Translations under genes and position numbers: made by a program | From: Acidobacteriota bacterium | GTDB taxonomy: Bacteria > Acidobacteriota > Blastocatellia > Chloracidobacteriales > Chloracidobacteriaceae | NCBI GenBank assembly: GCA_016208495.1 | Contig: JACQXX010000028.1 | Location: 1-64,000 of the forward strand | DNA length: 64,000 bases | Reading direction: 5' to 3' | Notes under the pieces: generated by a model | Told to the model about the DNA's origin: nothing | The model's input: only the letters and a program-made list of their open reading frames with translations | Database searches by the model: none | Shown here: piece after piece, positions 7,674 to 16,302 of the stretch | Layout: each line of letters opens with the position of its first letter | Position numbering within the stretch: the first letter of the stretch is position 1

Positions 7674-8939
7674 TTATTGATCCCAGTCACCCAGAAGCTC
7701 TTGTTTATCTCCGGTTAATTCGACGGAGTGAATCTGGCCGCTGGCATCCGTAACCGAAAGAATGTGCAATTGGGGGATTCCAAGATCCCACAGCGAACGG
7801 TCCAGCATCGGTGATGCCAGCGGGCTATCACCCAGATGGTGGCGTGAAATCCGGGTTGTGGCTTTCACATAGGTACTGGAATCAGTTGCGGCTGAGAAGG
7901 TGACTTTCTCCTGGTTTTCCTCACCAAACCGGCAGCGGGGGCAATACACTTCATCGTCAAAAACCCGGTGCGCCGGGCGGTTGAGTTCGATCCAGGTATG
8001 ACAGGACCGGCACCGAATGCCTTCAATAAATCGCCGTCCTAGATCAATTTGAACTCCCGTTCCAAATTTGTGTTCCAGCCAGTCAAGAAATGCTCCAAGT
8101 GATGTGGTTTTGGCCTCGGCGGGTGATTCCACAATTCTGGAAAGGGTGCCGTGAGCCAGACAGTCTGGGTTTTCAGGAAGTCGAATCCGGTGAAATCCGT
8201 GAGTCAACCCATTGTAGGCCAGCCGAACGCCGCATTCGATGGTTTCCTGGTGAAGCAGTTTGACCGCTTCCTGAACCTGCAAGGCGGAAATCAGGGCTGA
8301 CGTGACCTGAACCGTGGGAAGGCGCTCAGCGTCCAGATAGCGTTTTTTGACCTGTTCGCAGGAATCATACCGTGACTGGGCATCTGCGACCTGGTCGGAG
8401 GTGATGTTGCATTCAAAACAACTATTTTCTGTCCCTGAGAAGACCGTCACACTCCCAGCCAGTTCATAGATACCAGCATTGATCCAGGGCGTCCCGACTG
8501 ACCGGGCCGCCCGGTTGATGGCCAGCCGGGCTTCGTCATTATCAACACAGCCGAGAATGACATCCATCCGACGAAAGAGGCCCAACCCAATATCCCACAC
8601 CAGATCAGCATCAAGAGACTGGATCCGGGCGGTTGGCTCTAACATGAGTTCACGGGCCCGCTGTGCCGCCAGCTCGGCTTTGGGACGGCCTACGTCCTCA
8701 GGTCGAAACAGCAGCGTGCGGCTCAGGTTGGATGCGGAAATGGTATCGAAATCAACCACCAGAAGTCGCCCAGCCCCAAGCAAGGCCAGATTTTTCAAGG
8801 CTTCATTGCCCAATGCGCCAGCTCCAATGATCAGAATGCGTGCCTGGCGCAGGACATCTTGCTTCCACCAGCTTAGACGCTCCTGACGATCAAAGGGCGA
8901 TTCATTGGATTCGGGGCGGATGACAAACGAGGAAGTCAT
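7674..8939 (-). CDS. ThiF/MoeB/E1-family adenylating enzyme with C-terminal zinc ribbon
   Basis: A protein of about 421 residues. Numbered from the GTG at 8945: nucleotide loop G41-A-G43-A-L-G46, acidic pair D65/D67, N73, R76, K89 and D135, the residues that bind ATP and the C-terminal Gly of a Ubl in MoeB/ThiF/E1 enzymes. C176-x2-C179 with C262/H265 could form the structural zinc site, and C196 lies where ThiF has its thiol-active Cys. A C-terminal region of about 140 residues adds CxxC-x19-CxxC. The Ubl with an RGG end encoded about 600 nt downstream is its likely substrate. I chose the ATG at 8939; a GTG at 8945 is also possible. No ribosome site is clear, but an AT-rich TATTATATATA lies just upstream. 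Confidence 0.88.
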   Translation of the reverse strand: MTSSFVIRPESNESPFDRQERLSWWKQDVLRQARILIIGAGALGNEALKNLALLGAGRLLVVDFDTISASNLSRTLLFRPEDVGRPKAELAAQRARELMLEPTARIQSLDADLVWDIGLGLFRRMDVILGCVDNDEARLAINRAARSVGTPWINAGIYELAGSVTVFSGTENSCFECNITSDQVADAQSRYDSCEQVKKRYLDAERLPTVQVTSALISALQVQEAVKLLHQETIECGVRLAYNGLTHGFHRIRLPENPDCLAHGTLSRIVESPAEAKTTSLGAFLDWLEHKFGTGVQIDLGRRFIEGIRCRSCHTWIELNRPAHRVFDDEVYCPRCRFGEENQEKVTFSAATDSSTYVKATTRISRHHLGDSPLASPMLDRSLWDLGIPQLHILSVTDASGQIHSVELTGDKQELLGDWDQ

Positions 8940-8969
8940 AAACACACGCTATATATAATAAGGACATGT

Positions 8970-9056
8970 GGGTTCCGGGTTCCGGGTTCCGGGTTCCGGG
9001 TTCCGGGTTCCGGGTTCCGGGTTCCGGGTTCCGGGTTCCGGGTTCCGGGTTCCGGG
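8970..9056. repeat. GGGTTCC heptamer array, about 12.4 copies
   Basis: A perfect tandem array of GGGTTCC on the plus strand between cinA and the E1-like gene. G3-N4-G3-N4 spacing fits a G-quadruplex on the plus strand. It lies about 25 nt upstream of the E1 start, so it sits in that gene's promoter or leader region. The open frame that crosses it is a repeat artefact. Confidence 0.97.
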
Positions 9057-9113
9057 CAGAATCCATTGGTTTTTGATTTTCCTGGTGCCCGTTCAAAAAC
9101 TCAGAAATGAAGG

Positions 9114-10352
9114 CTAAAGCAGATACCGGCGGCGAACCAGATCCATGGCTGCCTGTGAGGTCAGCCATCGAATTCGCTCCCGGTCACCGGGAAGCAATAA
9201 TTTTTTGTGGCTCACTGAAACATCATCCGCCAGACCTATATACACCAGGCCAACCGGTTTTTCAGGGCTGCCGCCGTCAGGTCCGGCAATACCCGTAATC
9301 CCAACGCCAATGGTTGCGCCTGAGCGCTGCTTAATGCCACGGGCCATTGCTTCGGCGACTTCAGGGCTGACGGCTCCTTGAGTTTCAATCAATTCCGGGG
9401 AAACCCCGAGAAGATCGGTTTTGGACTGGTTTGAGTAGGAAACCACACCCTGGAGAAAGTAATTTGAACTGCCGGGCACCTCGGTTAATCGCATGGCCAG
9501 CAACCCACCCGTGCAGCTTTCGGCTGTGGCGATGGTATAACCTTTGACGGTTAACTTCAAAGCCATTACCTGCTCCATTGTTTCACCCTGGTGGGCAAAG
9601 AGGTTTTCACCCAACTTTTCTTCAATCTGAACGGCCACCTCATCAATCAGGCGGTCAGCTTCGGTATCAGTTTGGGCGGAAGCCGTCAGGTGAATTTCAA
9701 TATCGGTACGGTTAAACAGAATGGTGGTCAATGGGTTGGTATAGCGGCTGTAAACCGGGGCAATCAGGTTGTCAACAGCGGACTCGCCCATACCGGAGAC
9801 CCGCATGACTCGTTGTCGGAGTCGTTTCCCTCCAGCCAGCGGTTCTAAAACAGGCCGGACATAGTTGGTGAACATCGGCTGCATTTCACGCGGTGGACCC
9901 GGAAGCATGGCGATGACCTGGGTTCCCTCACGAATCAGAATTCCTGGGGCTGTTCCATTTGGATTCCGAAGCACCTCGGCCCCGCGTGGCACCAACGCCT
10001 GCCGCTCATTATTGGAGGACATTTTCATGTTGCGGCTTTCAAACAACTTGCGGATGTGATCAAGGATATCCTGGTGCAAAATCAACGGGCGTTTGAGAAC
10101 CCGCGAGAAGACCTTGCGGGTGATATCGTCTTCTGTCGGCCCAAGTCCACCAGTGGAAATAATCATGGATGAGCGTTTCAAGGCATCGCGCAGTGCGTCT
10201 TCCAGGCATTGTTCATCATCTCCGACAATGGTTTTTTGTCGCAAACTTATGCCCAGAGCGTTGAGTTGAGAGGTTAACCAGAGGGAATTGGTATCACTCC
10301 GGTATGGGGTTAACAATTCTGAGCCAATGGCAATGATTTCAGCTTGTAACAT
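9114..10352 (-). CDS. cinA: CinA-like protein (NMN amidohydrolase with MoCF-like domain)
   Basis: A 412-residue two-domain protein. The N-terminal molybdopterin-binding-like domain (about 1-170) has IAIGSELL, DTNSLWLT and the ISTGGLGPTEDD block. The C-terminal CinA domain (about 255-410) has TIATAESCTGGLLA, VSYSNQSK, GAVSPEVAEAMARG and GITGIAGPDGGSPEKPVGLVYI. The family deamidates nicotinamide mononucleotide in pyridine-nucleotide salvage and is often linked to competence or DNA damage. Length is normal. The ATG is at 10352; no strong ribosome site is seen. Confidence 0.96.
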   Translation of the reverse strand: MLQAEIIAIGSELLTPYRSDTNSLWLTSQLNALGISLRQKTIVGDDEQCLEDALRDALKRSSMIISTGGLGPTEDDITRKVFSRVLKRPLILHQDILDHIRKLFESRNMKMSSNNERQALVPRGAEVLRNPNGTAPGILIREGTQVIAMLPGPPREMQPMFTNYVRPVLEPLAGGKRLRQRVMRVSGMGESAVDNLIAPVYSRYTNPLTTILFNRTDIEIHLTASAQTDTEADRLIDEVAVQIEEKLGENLFAHQGETMEQVMALKLTVKGYTIATAESCTGGLLAMRLTEVPGSSNYFLQGVVSYSNQSKTDLLGVSPELIETQGAVSPEVAEAMARGIKQRSGATIGVGITGIAGPDGGSPEKPVGLVYIGLADDVSVSHKKLLLPGDRERIRWLTSQAAMDLVRRRYLL

Positions 10353-10406
10353 AGTGTTTGAAGAGAAAGCCGCTACACATTCTCTAAAATTTGATTGAAT
10401 TCCGGG

Positions 10407-12224
10407 TTATTTTGTTCCTGGTGTTCCAACTGTAGTCGAAGGACCTGTCAAAGCAGAAGTCGTTTGCGCCGATTGTGTATCAGCCAGTGTGGCGCCGACA
10501 AGTTGGAGACTGAGACACAGTACCGAGCGTCGTTCGGTGTAAATTCCGGCTGGTCGCAGAACTGAAGTCGAGCTGGTGATTTCAGTCGGGAAGGGACTTG
10601 ATGCGGATGGTTGCGAAGATATTTCGGCTTGAGACTGCGGACGAACCGTTTTGGCAATTGCCTGGACGGTTTCCTGAAAAATAGCCTGATCTGAAGACAG
10701 TGACGTCCATATCCAGGGTTGGGCAATTCGCCGGGATTGCCACTCCCGATAGGTTGATGAATGCACGACTGTTTTCCCAGTTTGAAATGCATCACAGACC
10801 TGAACAAGGAGTGGATGCGGGCCGAAGACCAGAAAATCTCCCACAAACATGGCTGCCCGCTGGTCAGGATGTGAGGATTTCACAATTTCAACGCCCTGAT
10901 AGCTCTGATTCTGAAGTTGAGAGTTCTCAATTCGCAGATAGCGATCAATGACTGGCAGCAGGCGAACTTTGTTTTTCACCTGGAGAATCCAGATTCGGGA
11001 GTGATCGGCGCCCATCGTCACCCAGCCAAATTCAGGGCCAATGGTGTCTCCGAGTGATTCTTTCGGATCAATCCCATAGCGTTCCCCGAGGGCATTGAGC
11101 ACTTCCCGAAGGGCAAAGCTGACAACGATGGAGCTTTGCGAAGAAACCAGTTGTTGAAAACGATTCACCAGTTCGGTCGGATGGTTGATCTGGCCAAATG
11201 TATATTCACCGGTGCCAGTTTCGGGTATCACTTCCACGATTCGGGGTGATGGCAAGGTCGTCGTCACCCATGCCTGCAGAGCTGTGACCAGTTGTGGTGC
11301 GAGGAGCCAGAGCACCTGATCCACAAACTGATGGTCCTGAATGGTGGTATTGAGTGCCAGACCTTCCGTGAGTCGGGGAAGCGTTTCTTTCAAAAGAGAC
11401 TGGGCTGAATCAGTCACCTTTGGGGGCAAAATTCCGAGTCCCGGCAGAGCCAGTTGGGTGAGTCCATGGCTGGTAATGAACGAAAAGCCAAGGCTCGGAC
11501 TTGCCGTAAGTTCCTGATGTGCCTTCTGATACCCGGCCACCGTATCAATGGCCGGAGCTTGTTCGTCTAAAACCAGAAGACATTGGTGGAGTGCTGGTTC
11601 GTGGTTGCTCAATAGAAGAATGTCTTTATCGGCAACCGTGAGAAGCACACGTGAGCTGCCTGGTGACCGGTACTGGACAACGGTTCGACCCTGAATTGAG
11701 CGTGACTCGACCATTGGGGTTGGGCCAAATGCCTTGCGAGCCAGTTGGGGGGCATATTTTTGAAGCAGCGAAGCGGTTCGACTGGAGGAAGCATAGGTTC
11801 GCACCACCACTGCCCAGCGGGGAATCAGGCTGAGTTCCGCTGTACCCTGACCTGGTTCAGGTGTTGCGCCAATTTCCAGGTCAGTGATGACGACCGCGAG
11901 TTGTGCATTCTGCCAGATCCCAGCTTCGGTGAAGGATAGCCCTGGGATTGATTGCCACCAACTTGAATTCATCTCTCCTGGGATGGGTAACTCGCCAGTC
12001 ACGGAAACAAGTGTTTTCCAGAATGCGGTTTGCTGAAGGCTGGTCACTGCAGCCACAGGTTGGTCAAGTTCGTAGACAAACAAGGCTGAAGCTGGAAGGA
12101 TTGTTCCAAGTGGTTTGTGTTGCGGCGATTGAACCAGATAGAATCCAGCGAGCAAGGCGAGACTGGCCAGCAACAACCACACCCCACCACCATACTTAGA
12201 GCGGAACAGTTTGGCCAATGACAT
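10407..12224 (-). CDS. Large exported or membrane-anchored protein of unknown function (DUF3352-like)
   Basis: A 605-residue protein with one N-terminal membrane segment (about residues 14-30, GVWLLLASLALLAGFYLV) and a large extracytoplasmic part. The blocks LPASALFVYELDQP, WAVVVRTY and VVQYRSPGSSRVLLTVADKDILLLSN resemble the general pattern of DUF3352-type exported proteins, but I cannot name a function. The last 80 residues are Ser/Thr/Pro-rich and of low complexity. GGTGG lies about 9 nt before the ATG. The gene ends 54 nt before cinA and may share a transcript with it. Confidence 0.65.
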   Translation of the reverse strand: MSLAKLFRSKYGGGVWLLLASLALLAGFYLVQSPQHKPLGTILPASALFVYELDQPVAAVTSLQQTAFWKTLVSVTGELPIPGEMNSSWWQSIPGLSFTEAGIWQNAQLAVVITDLEIGATPEPGQGTAELSLIPRWAVVVRTYASSSRTASLLQKYAPQLARKAFGPTPMVESRSIQGRTVVQYRSPGSSRVLLTVADKDILLLSNHEPALHQCLLVLDEQAPAIDTVAGYQKAHQELTASPSLGFSFITSHGLTQLALPGLGILPPKVTDSAQSLLKETLPRLTEGLALNTTIQDHQFVDQVLWLLAPQLVTALQAWVTTTLPSPRIVEVIPETGTGEYTFGQINHPTELVNRFQQLVSSQSSIVVSFALREVLNALGERYGIDPKESLGDTIGPEFGWVTMGADHSRIWILQVKNKVRLLPVIDRYLRIENSQLQNQSYQGVEIVKSSHPDQRAAMFVGDFLVFGPHPLLVQVCDAFQTGKTVVHSSTYREWQSRRIAQPWIWTSLSSDQAIFQETVQAIAKTVRPQSQAEISSQPSASSPFPTEITSSTSVLRPAGIYTERRSVLCLSLQLVGATLADTQSAQTTSALTGPSTTVGTPGTK

Positions 12225-12881
12225 TGATCAGATCCACCATTCACAAGGAAAATCGAGGGAGTGAGCAACAAAACCCCCAATGAACAACTCGGGCTCGTTC
12301 AATGAAATAGCGGCTGAGCCTACCAAAGAAAGTAAACCCTTGAATAGCCCGCTGGCTGGTCTACCAGAAAAAAACCTCATTAATCCATACTTTTCTTTCA
12401 CCGGGTTTGTTGTGACCAAAAAAGAGTTGACGTACGTCTTGGATGAATGGTAATTATGGGCAGCCTATTAGCAGCACAAAATATCATCACTCGCATAAAT
12501 CACACTCATTCAAGCATCATCATACATCCAGGGTAATCAAGCACATCAGTTCCAGGCTGGGTAACCAGGTGCAGATTCATCAAATCTGAGCGAGCCTCAA
12601 CCACGAAGCGCTTCGCCACAGGTGTGAGGTTTTGAACAGTGGTGCTGGTCACTCAGTTCCCTGTGCCTGCTTTAATTTCCTTCTCCTTCAGTTTTTCTTC
12701 AGAACAGCGGTTTTCCAGGGGGTTCACAACTGGTTCTTTCAGGAGTTTCCGGCTTTTTGGCCGGTTGTCGTCATTTTTCCTCATGAAAATGGCACGCCAC
12801 CGACAGGAGCCTTAAACGTGCCGATGCCCCAGGAACCGAGGGACTCACTATAAGTCTTTCCAACAAGAAAAAAGGTACTCT
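12225..12881. other. Divergent intergenic region upstream of the pil cluster
   Basis: About 650 nt between a minus-strand gene and pilM, with no convincing gene; short open frames here have no codon bias or ribosome sites. It should hold divergent promoters. A perfect 10-nt palindrome GACGTACGTC at 12429-12438 overlaps a TTGACG that could be a -35 element, with TAATTA 18 nt later as a poor -10. That assignment is weak. Confidence 0.35.
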
Positions 12882-13943
12882 ATGTTTGGTGCGAAACGTA
12901 GCTTGGTCGGGGTCGATATTGGCTCCAGTGCGGTGAAAGCCGTTGAACTCAAGGCTCACAAAGGTAATTTTGAATTGGTTGCCATCGGGCACGTGCCCTT
13001 GCTTTCCGACACCATCGTGGACGGTCACATCATTGACTTAAACCACGTAAGTGATGTGATTAGCCGGATTTTCACTGATCAAGGGATCAAAACCGATCAG
13101 GTTGGAACCTCGGTTTCAGGTCATTCGGTGATTGTGAAAAAGATCTCGGTTCCGTACATGAGCGATGAAGAGTTGCAGGAGCGGATTAACTGGGAAGCTG
13201 AACAGCACATTCCATTTGATATTGCGGATGTGAATCTGGATTACGATGTCCTTGGACGCGATCCGGCCAGCGGCAGCATGGAAGTTTTACTGGTGGCTTG
13301 TAAGCGCGACAAGATTGCTCAATATACACAGGTGATTGCCGCCGCCGGGAAGAAGCCAGTCTTTATTGACGTTGATGCCTATGCGCTCCAGAACGCCTAT
13401 GAGCTGAATTATCAGCCCATGCCAACCACCACGGTGGCTCTGCTCGATGTTGGCGCCAGTGTGACGAGTATCAATGTGGTTCGAGGCAATTCATCCTTGT
13501 TTACCCGAGATGTTTCAGCCGGGGGCAATCAATATACTGATTTGCTGCAAAAAGAGCTGAATTTAACCTTTGAACAGGCTGAAGCCCTTAAGCGTGGAAT
13601 CCCGACTGATAACGGTGTCCAGCCAGAGGACGCCCAGCCGTTAATTGAATCAGTGACCGATATTCTGGCCATGGAAGTCCAAAAAACGCTTGATTTCTGG
13701 AAAGCCACCAGCCAAATGGGTGATTCGGTTCAAATCGACCGCATTTTGATTTCTGGCGGCAGTTCCAAAATCCGAGGGTTAACCGCCTATTTCTCGGAAC
13801 GGTTTGGGATTCCGGTTGAACGATTTAACGCTTTTAACAGCATCAAGGTCAACAATAAGAAATTTGATGAGGAATACATCAAGGAGTTGGCACCGAATAT
13901 GGCTATTGCCGTTGGGCTGGCTTGTCGGTGTGCTGATCTGTAG
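12882..13943 (+). CDS. pilM: PilM, actin-like type IV pilus inner-membrane component
   Basis: A 353-residue actin-fold ATPase-like protein. GVDIGSSAVKAVEL (about residues 9-22) is the phosphate-1 motif. Other family signatures are SVSGHSVIVKKI, INWEAEQHIPFDIADVNLDYDV, DVDAYALQNAYE, LLDVGASVTSINVV and ISGGSSKIRGL. PilM is cytoplasmic and binds the N-terminus of PilN, linking the PilNO(P) inner-membrane complex to the pilus motor. It heads pilM-N-O-P-P2-Q. AAAGG lies about 8 nt before the ATG. The pilB/T motor genes and the pilin are not in this window. Confidence 0.95.
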   Translation: MFGAKRSLVGVDIGSSAVKAVELKAHKGNFELVAIGHVPLLSDTIVDGHIIDLNHVSDVISRIFTDQGIKTDQVGTSVSGHSVIVKKISVPYMSDEELQERINWEAEQHIPFDIADVNLDYDVLGRDPASGSMEVLLVACKRDKIAQYTQVIAAAGKKPVFIDVDAYALQNAYELNYQPMPTTTVALLDVGASVTSINVVRGNSSLFTRDVSAGGNQYTDLLQKELNLTFEQAEALKRGIPTDNGVQPEDAQPLIESVTDILAMEVQKTLDFWKATSQMGDSVQIDRILISGGSSKIRGLTAYFSERFGIPVERFNAFNSIKVNNKKFDEEYIKELAPNMAIAVGLACRCADL

Positions 13944-14111
13944 TGGGATGTTCAGCCAGACCCTGAACCGGATCAAATCAGGGGCTTTGGCGGTTGGATT
14001 CCATTCTCTTGCAATTGACTAAATCCTGGCATCTGTCAGGGGGCTTTTCATTTGGTCAACTGTTCAACCTTTCACATAGATCACCCAGCCATTCGTCGGA
14101 AGGTGGGTCAG

Positions 14112-14139
14112 AAAGGAGAGACGGCGGGAACGCTCCTTT
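14112..14139 (+). promoter_or_regulatory. Hairpin in the pilM-pilN spacer
   Basis: AAAGGAG (14112-14118) pairs with CTCCTTT (14133-14139) around a 14-nt loop, about 30 nt before the pilN start in an unusually long 226-nt gap. No ribosome site is visible directly before pilN, so the structure might affect its translation, or it may be an mRNA processing stem. The function is a guess. Confidence 0.35.
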
Positions 14140-14169
14140 GGGATAAGGAAGTTAACCCCTGTAAGTCTT

Positions 14170-14817
14170 ATGATTAAAGTCAATTTGTTGGCAAGTGCGG
14201 TAACCGAAGCTCAGGCTGCAGCTCCTGCTCCACGGCAAGCTCAAGCAACTGGCCAAATTCTGATGATTGGGGTGGCGATTCTTGGCCTGGTCATTTTTGT
14301 TGGTGTTGACTATTACTTTGCAAAAGCAGCGGCTGATGAAGCCAAGCAGTATTTAGCCGACCAGGAAAAGCAAAAGCTCCAACTCGATGGCCAAAAGAAA
14401 GAACTGGAGCAGTATGAGCAAAAGAATAAAATTATTCAGCAGCGTCTGGCTGTGATCAAGCAACTGGCCGAAGGTGGAAACCAGGGACCAGTTAAAATCT
14501 TGAATGCTGTCAATACCAAAATGCCACCTGATGGAATCATTTTGGGCCAAATTACTCAAAAAGGCTCAAAGATTTCTATCCAAGGTGTGACAACCAATCG
14601 TGAGCGGGCAACCCAGTTTGCAAAAGATCTTGAAATTGAAGGGGGCGGGCTCTTCACCAATGTTTCTGTGATTATTGACGCACCTGGGAAACAAGATGCG
14701 ACAGAAGAACAAAACATTAAGTTTACGATTGATTGTGTCTACAATCCGACGCCTCCGCCATCGGCAACAGACGGCACTGCTCCAGCAGCCGCCGCTACGC
14801 CACCAGCCAAAAAATAA
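14170..14817 (+). CDS. pilN: PilN, type IV pilus inner-membrane assembly protein
   Basis: A 215-residue bitopic protein. It starts with MIKVNLL, the conserved PilM-binding motif of PilN. One membrane segment (about residues 30-48) is followed by a charged coiled coil (about 52-98) and a ferredoxin-like periplasmic domain containing NAVNTKMPPDGIILGQITQ. A Pro/Ala-rich tail ends the protein. PilN pairs with PilO and docks PilM. The start is set by the conserved N-terminus although no ribosome site is close. Confidence 0.92.
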   Translation: MIKVNLLASAVTEAQAAAPAPRQAQATGQILMIGVAILGLVIFVGVDYYFAKAAADEAKQYLADQEKQKLQLDGQKKELEQYEQKNKIIQQRLAVIKQLAEGGNQGPVKILNAVNTKMPPDGIILGQITQKGSKISIQGVTTNRERATQFAKDLEIEGGGLFTNVSVIIDAPGKQDATEEQNIKFTIDCVYNPTPPPSATDGTAPAAAATPPAKK

Positions 14818-14914
14818 GAATAATTTCTTTGGCTGGTTCCCTGTGGGTCCGGTGTGCAGTGGCACGACTGCAAATCATCAACATCAACACTGAGTTTTTG
14901 AAGGAGTCAATGTC

Positions 14915-15562
14915 ATGGCTGAAGGTGGTGGCGGAATTGGTTTTCTGACAAATATTCCCTGGTGGGGGCAATTGCTGATTCTCCTGGTTTTGGTGCTGGG
15001 CTTAAGCTATCTGGGCGATGTTTTCTTGTGCGCAGATCTTCGACTCACTGCCGAGAAAGACCGGAAAAAAGCTGAAGATTTGAAAAAAGAGAATGAGAAA
15101 ACGAAGCAGTTCATTGCTCAATATGCCCAATACAAAGCTGCCTATGAACAGGCGTTGCAAGATCTCAAGAGTTATCGTGAACGACTTCCTGAGTCGCCCT
15201 TGATCCCCAACACTGTGGAAACCATTTACTTACAAGCTGAAAAAGTCGGTTTGGTGGTGCGTGGAATTAAACCGAAGGCTGAAACGAAAAAGGATTTTTA
15301 CAAGGAAGTCCCCCTGGAAGTGAAACTTGGTGGTACCTATAACAATATCGGGATCTTCTTTGATCGCCTTGAAAACTTTCCTCGAATTATGAAAATCGGG
15401 GATTTAGATATGAAGAAAGCCACACCTCAAACTGATAAATTAAGTATTGAGACCGTGTTTACCATGTCCGTGTTTTATGCTGCTGAAGCAGATGTGATGA
15501 ATGTTCCTGAACCAACGGCAAAAGATACCAAAGCAAAACCAGCCCCAGCAAAAACACCATAA
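14915..15562 (+). CDS. pilO: PilO, type IV pilus inner-membrane assembly protein
   Basis: A 215-residue protein with one membrane segment (about residues 18-38), a Lys/Glu-rich coiled coil (about 45-90), the PilO block ERLPESPLIPNTVETIYLQAEKVGL, and a ferredoxin-like domain with VPLEVKLGGTYNNIGIFFDRLENFPRIMKI. PilO forms a heterodimer with PilN in the periplasm and contacts PilP. A GAAGGAG ribosome site lies about 8 nt before the ATG. The tail is Pro/Lys/Ala-rich. Confidence 0.93.
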   Translation: MAEGGGGIGFLTNIPWWGQLLILLVLVLGLSYLGDVFLCADLRLTAEKDRKKAEDLKKENEKTKQFIAQYAQYKAAYEQALQDLKSYRERLPESPLIPNTVETIYLQAEKVGLVVRGIKPKAETKKDFYKEVPLEVKLGGTYNNIGIFFDRLENFPRIMKIGDLDMKKATPQTDKLSIETVFTMSVFYAAEADVMNVPEPTAKDTKAKPAPAKTP

Positions 15563-15635
15563 CCTGTCATAAACGGATGTCACCTTGGATCACTTTTATA
15601 GATCTGGCCTTGTGCGTTTATGTCGAGGAGGAAAA

Positions 15636-16238
15636 ATGCAGACAGTATTTGTTTCAAAGTATTTACAGTTGAAACCCTTTATGCTTGCGGTCACGATTCT
15701 GGTATGTGGGACAGTTGGAACTTTTGCGCAATCACCCGCATCAACATCGCCACAGGATTCCTCAAAGGGGACGTCGGTTGACAAAAAATCAAACTATCAG
15801 GCCCCGCGAAAAGACCCGTTTGGAGATCCAAACTTGTTGCGGAAAACCAAACCGGTGGAGCGTGTTCCCTACCCCCCACTCGCCGAACGTCAGCAGCAAT
15901 ATCGCAATGGCGCCATCAAGGGGCCGACCCCGCTGGTTCAATACCTGATGACAGAGGTTGAAGTCGTGGGGATTTACCAGACTCAAAAAACAACTGGGGC
16001 ACTCCTGAAGGTGAAAGGTTCATCGAGGGTGATTGGGGCCCGGGTTGGGGACTTGTTTTTTAATGGCCCTATTCAAGCTATCCGCATCTATGATGCCAAA
16101 AAGGCTGGTGATGAGGGAGGGGCGGCACTTCTCCCTGGGCAACCCGCCGGGGAAATTGAGTGTGAAGAGGTAGTTCTGTTCGATGATGGAAACAAAGAAT
16201 ACAAAAAATACTCTATCACCTATACCCCGCGTCGCTAG
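15636..16238 (+). CDS. pilP: PilP-like periplasmic protein, first copy
   Basis: A 200-residue protein with a signal peptide (hydrophobic part about residues 12-31, ending VGTFAQ), a disordered linker, the block GPTPLVQYLMTEVEVVGIYQTQ, then TGALLKVKGSSRVIGARVGDLFFNGPIQAIRI, which fits the PilP beta-sandwich. It should bridge the PilNO complex to the PilQ secretin in the periplasm. The ATG at 15636 has a strong GGAGGAAAA site. The next gene is a clear paralogue. Confidence 0.82.
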   Translation: MQTVFVSKYLQLKPFMLAVTILVCGTVGTFAQSPASTSPQDSSKGTSVDKKSNYQAPRKDPFGDPNLLRKTKPVERVPYPPLAERQQQYRNGAIKGPTPLVQYLMTEVEVVGIYQTQKTTGALLKVKGSSRVIGARVGDLFFNGPIQAIRIYDAKKAGDEGGAALLPGQPAGEIECEEVVLFDDGNKEYKKYSITYTPRR

Positions 16239-16302
16239 GGGAATGGCCAAATTGGGTCAGGTTCTTGAAACATCTTGAGGTAAGCGTCAGCAAGGAGGAA
16301 AC

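Noticed and set aside
8902-9168. Open frame with repeated NPEPGTR peptide units
   Set aside because: It is the translation of the GGGTTCC array; no start site or homology supports it.
12632-12853. 73-residue plus-strand frame upstream of pilM
   Set aside because: No signal peptide cleavage pattern, no ribosome site and no recognisable domain; left as intergenic.
14101-14169. Possible riboswitch before pilN
   Set aside because: A simple hairpin is present but I could not match the conserved core of a c-di-GMP or other known riboswitch.
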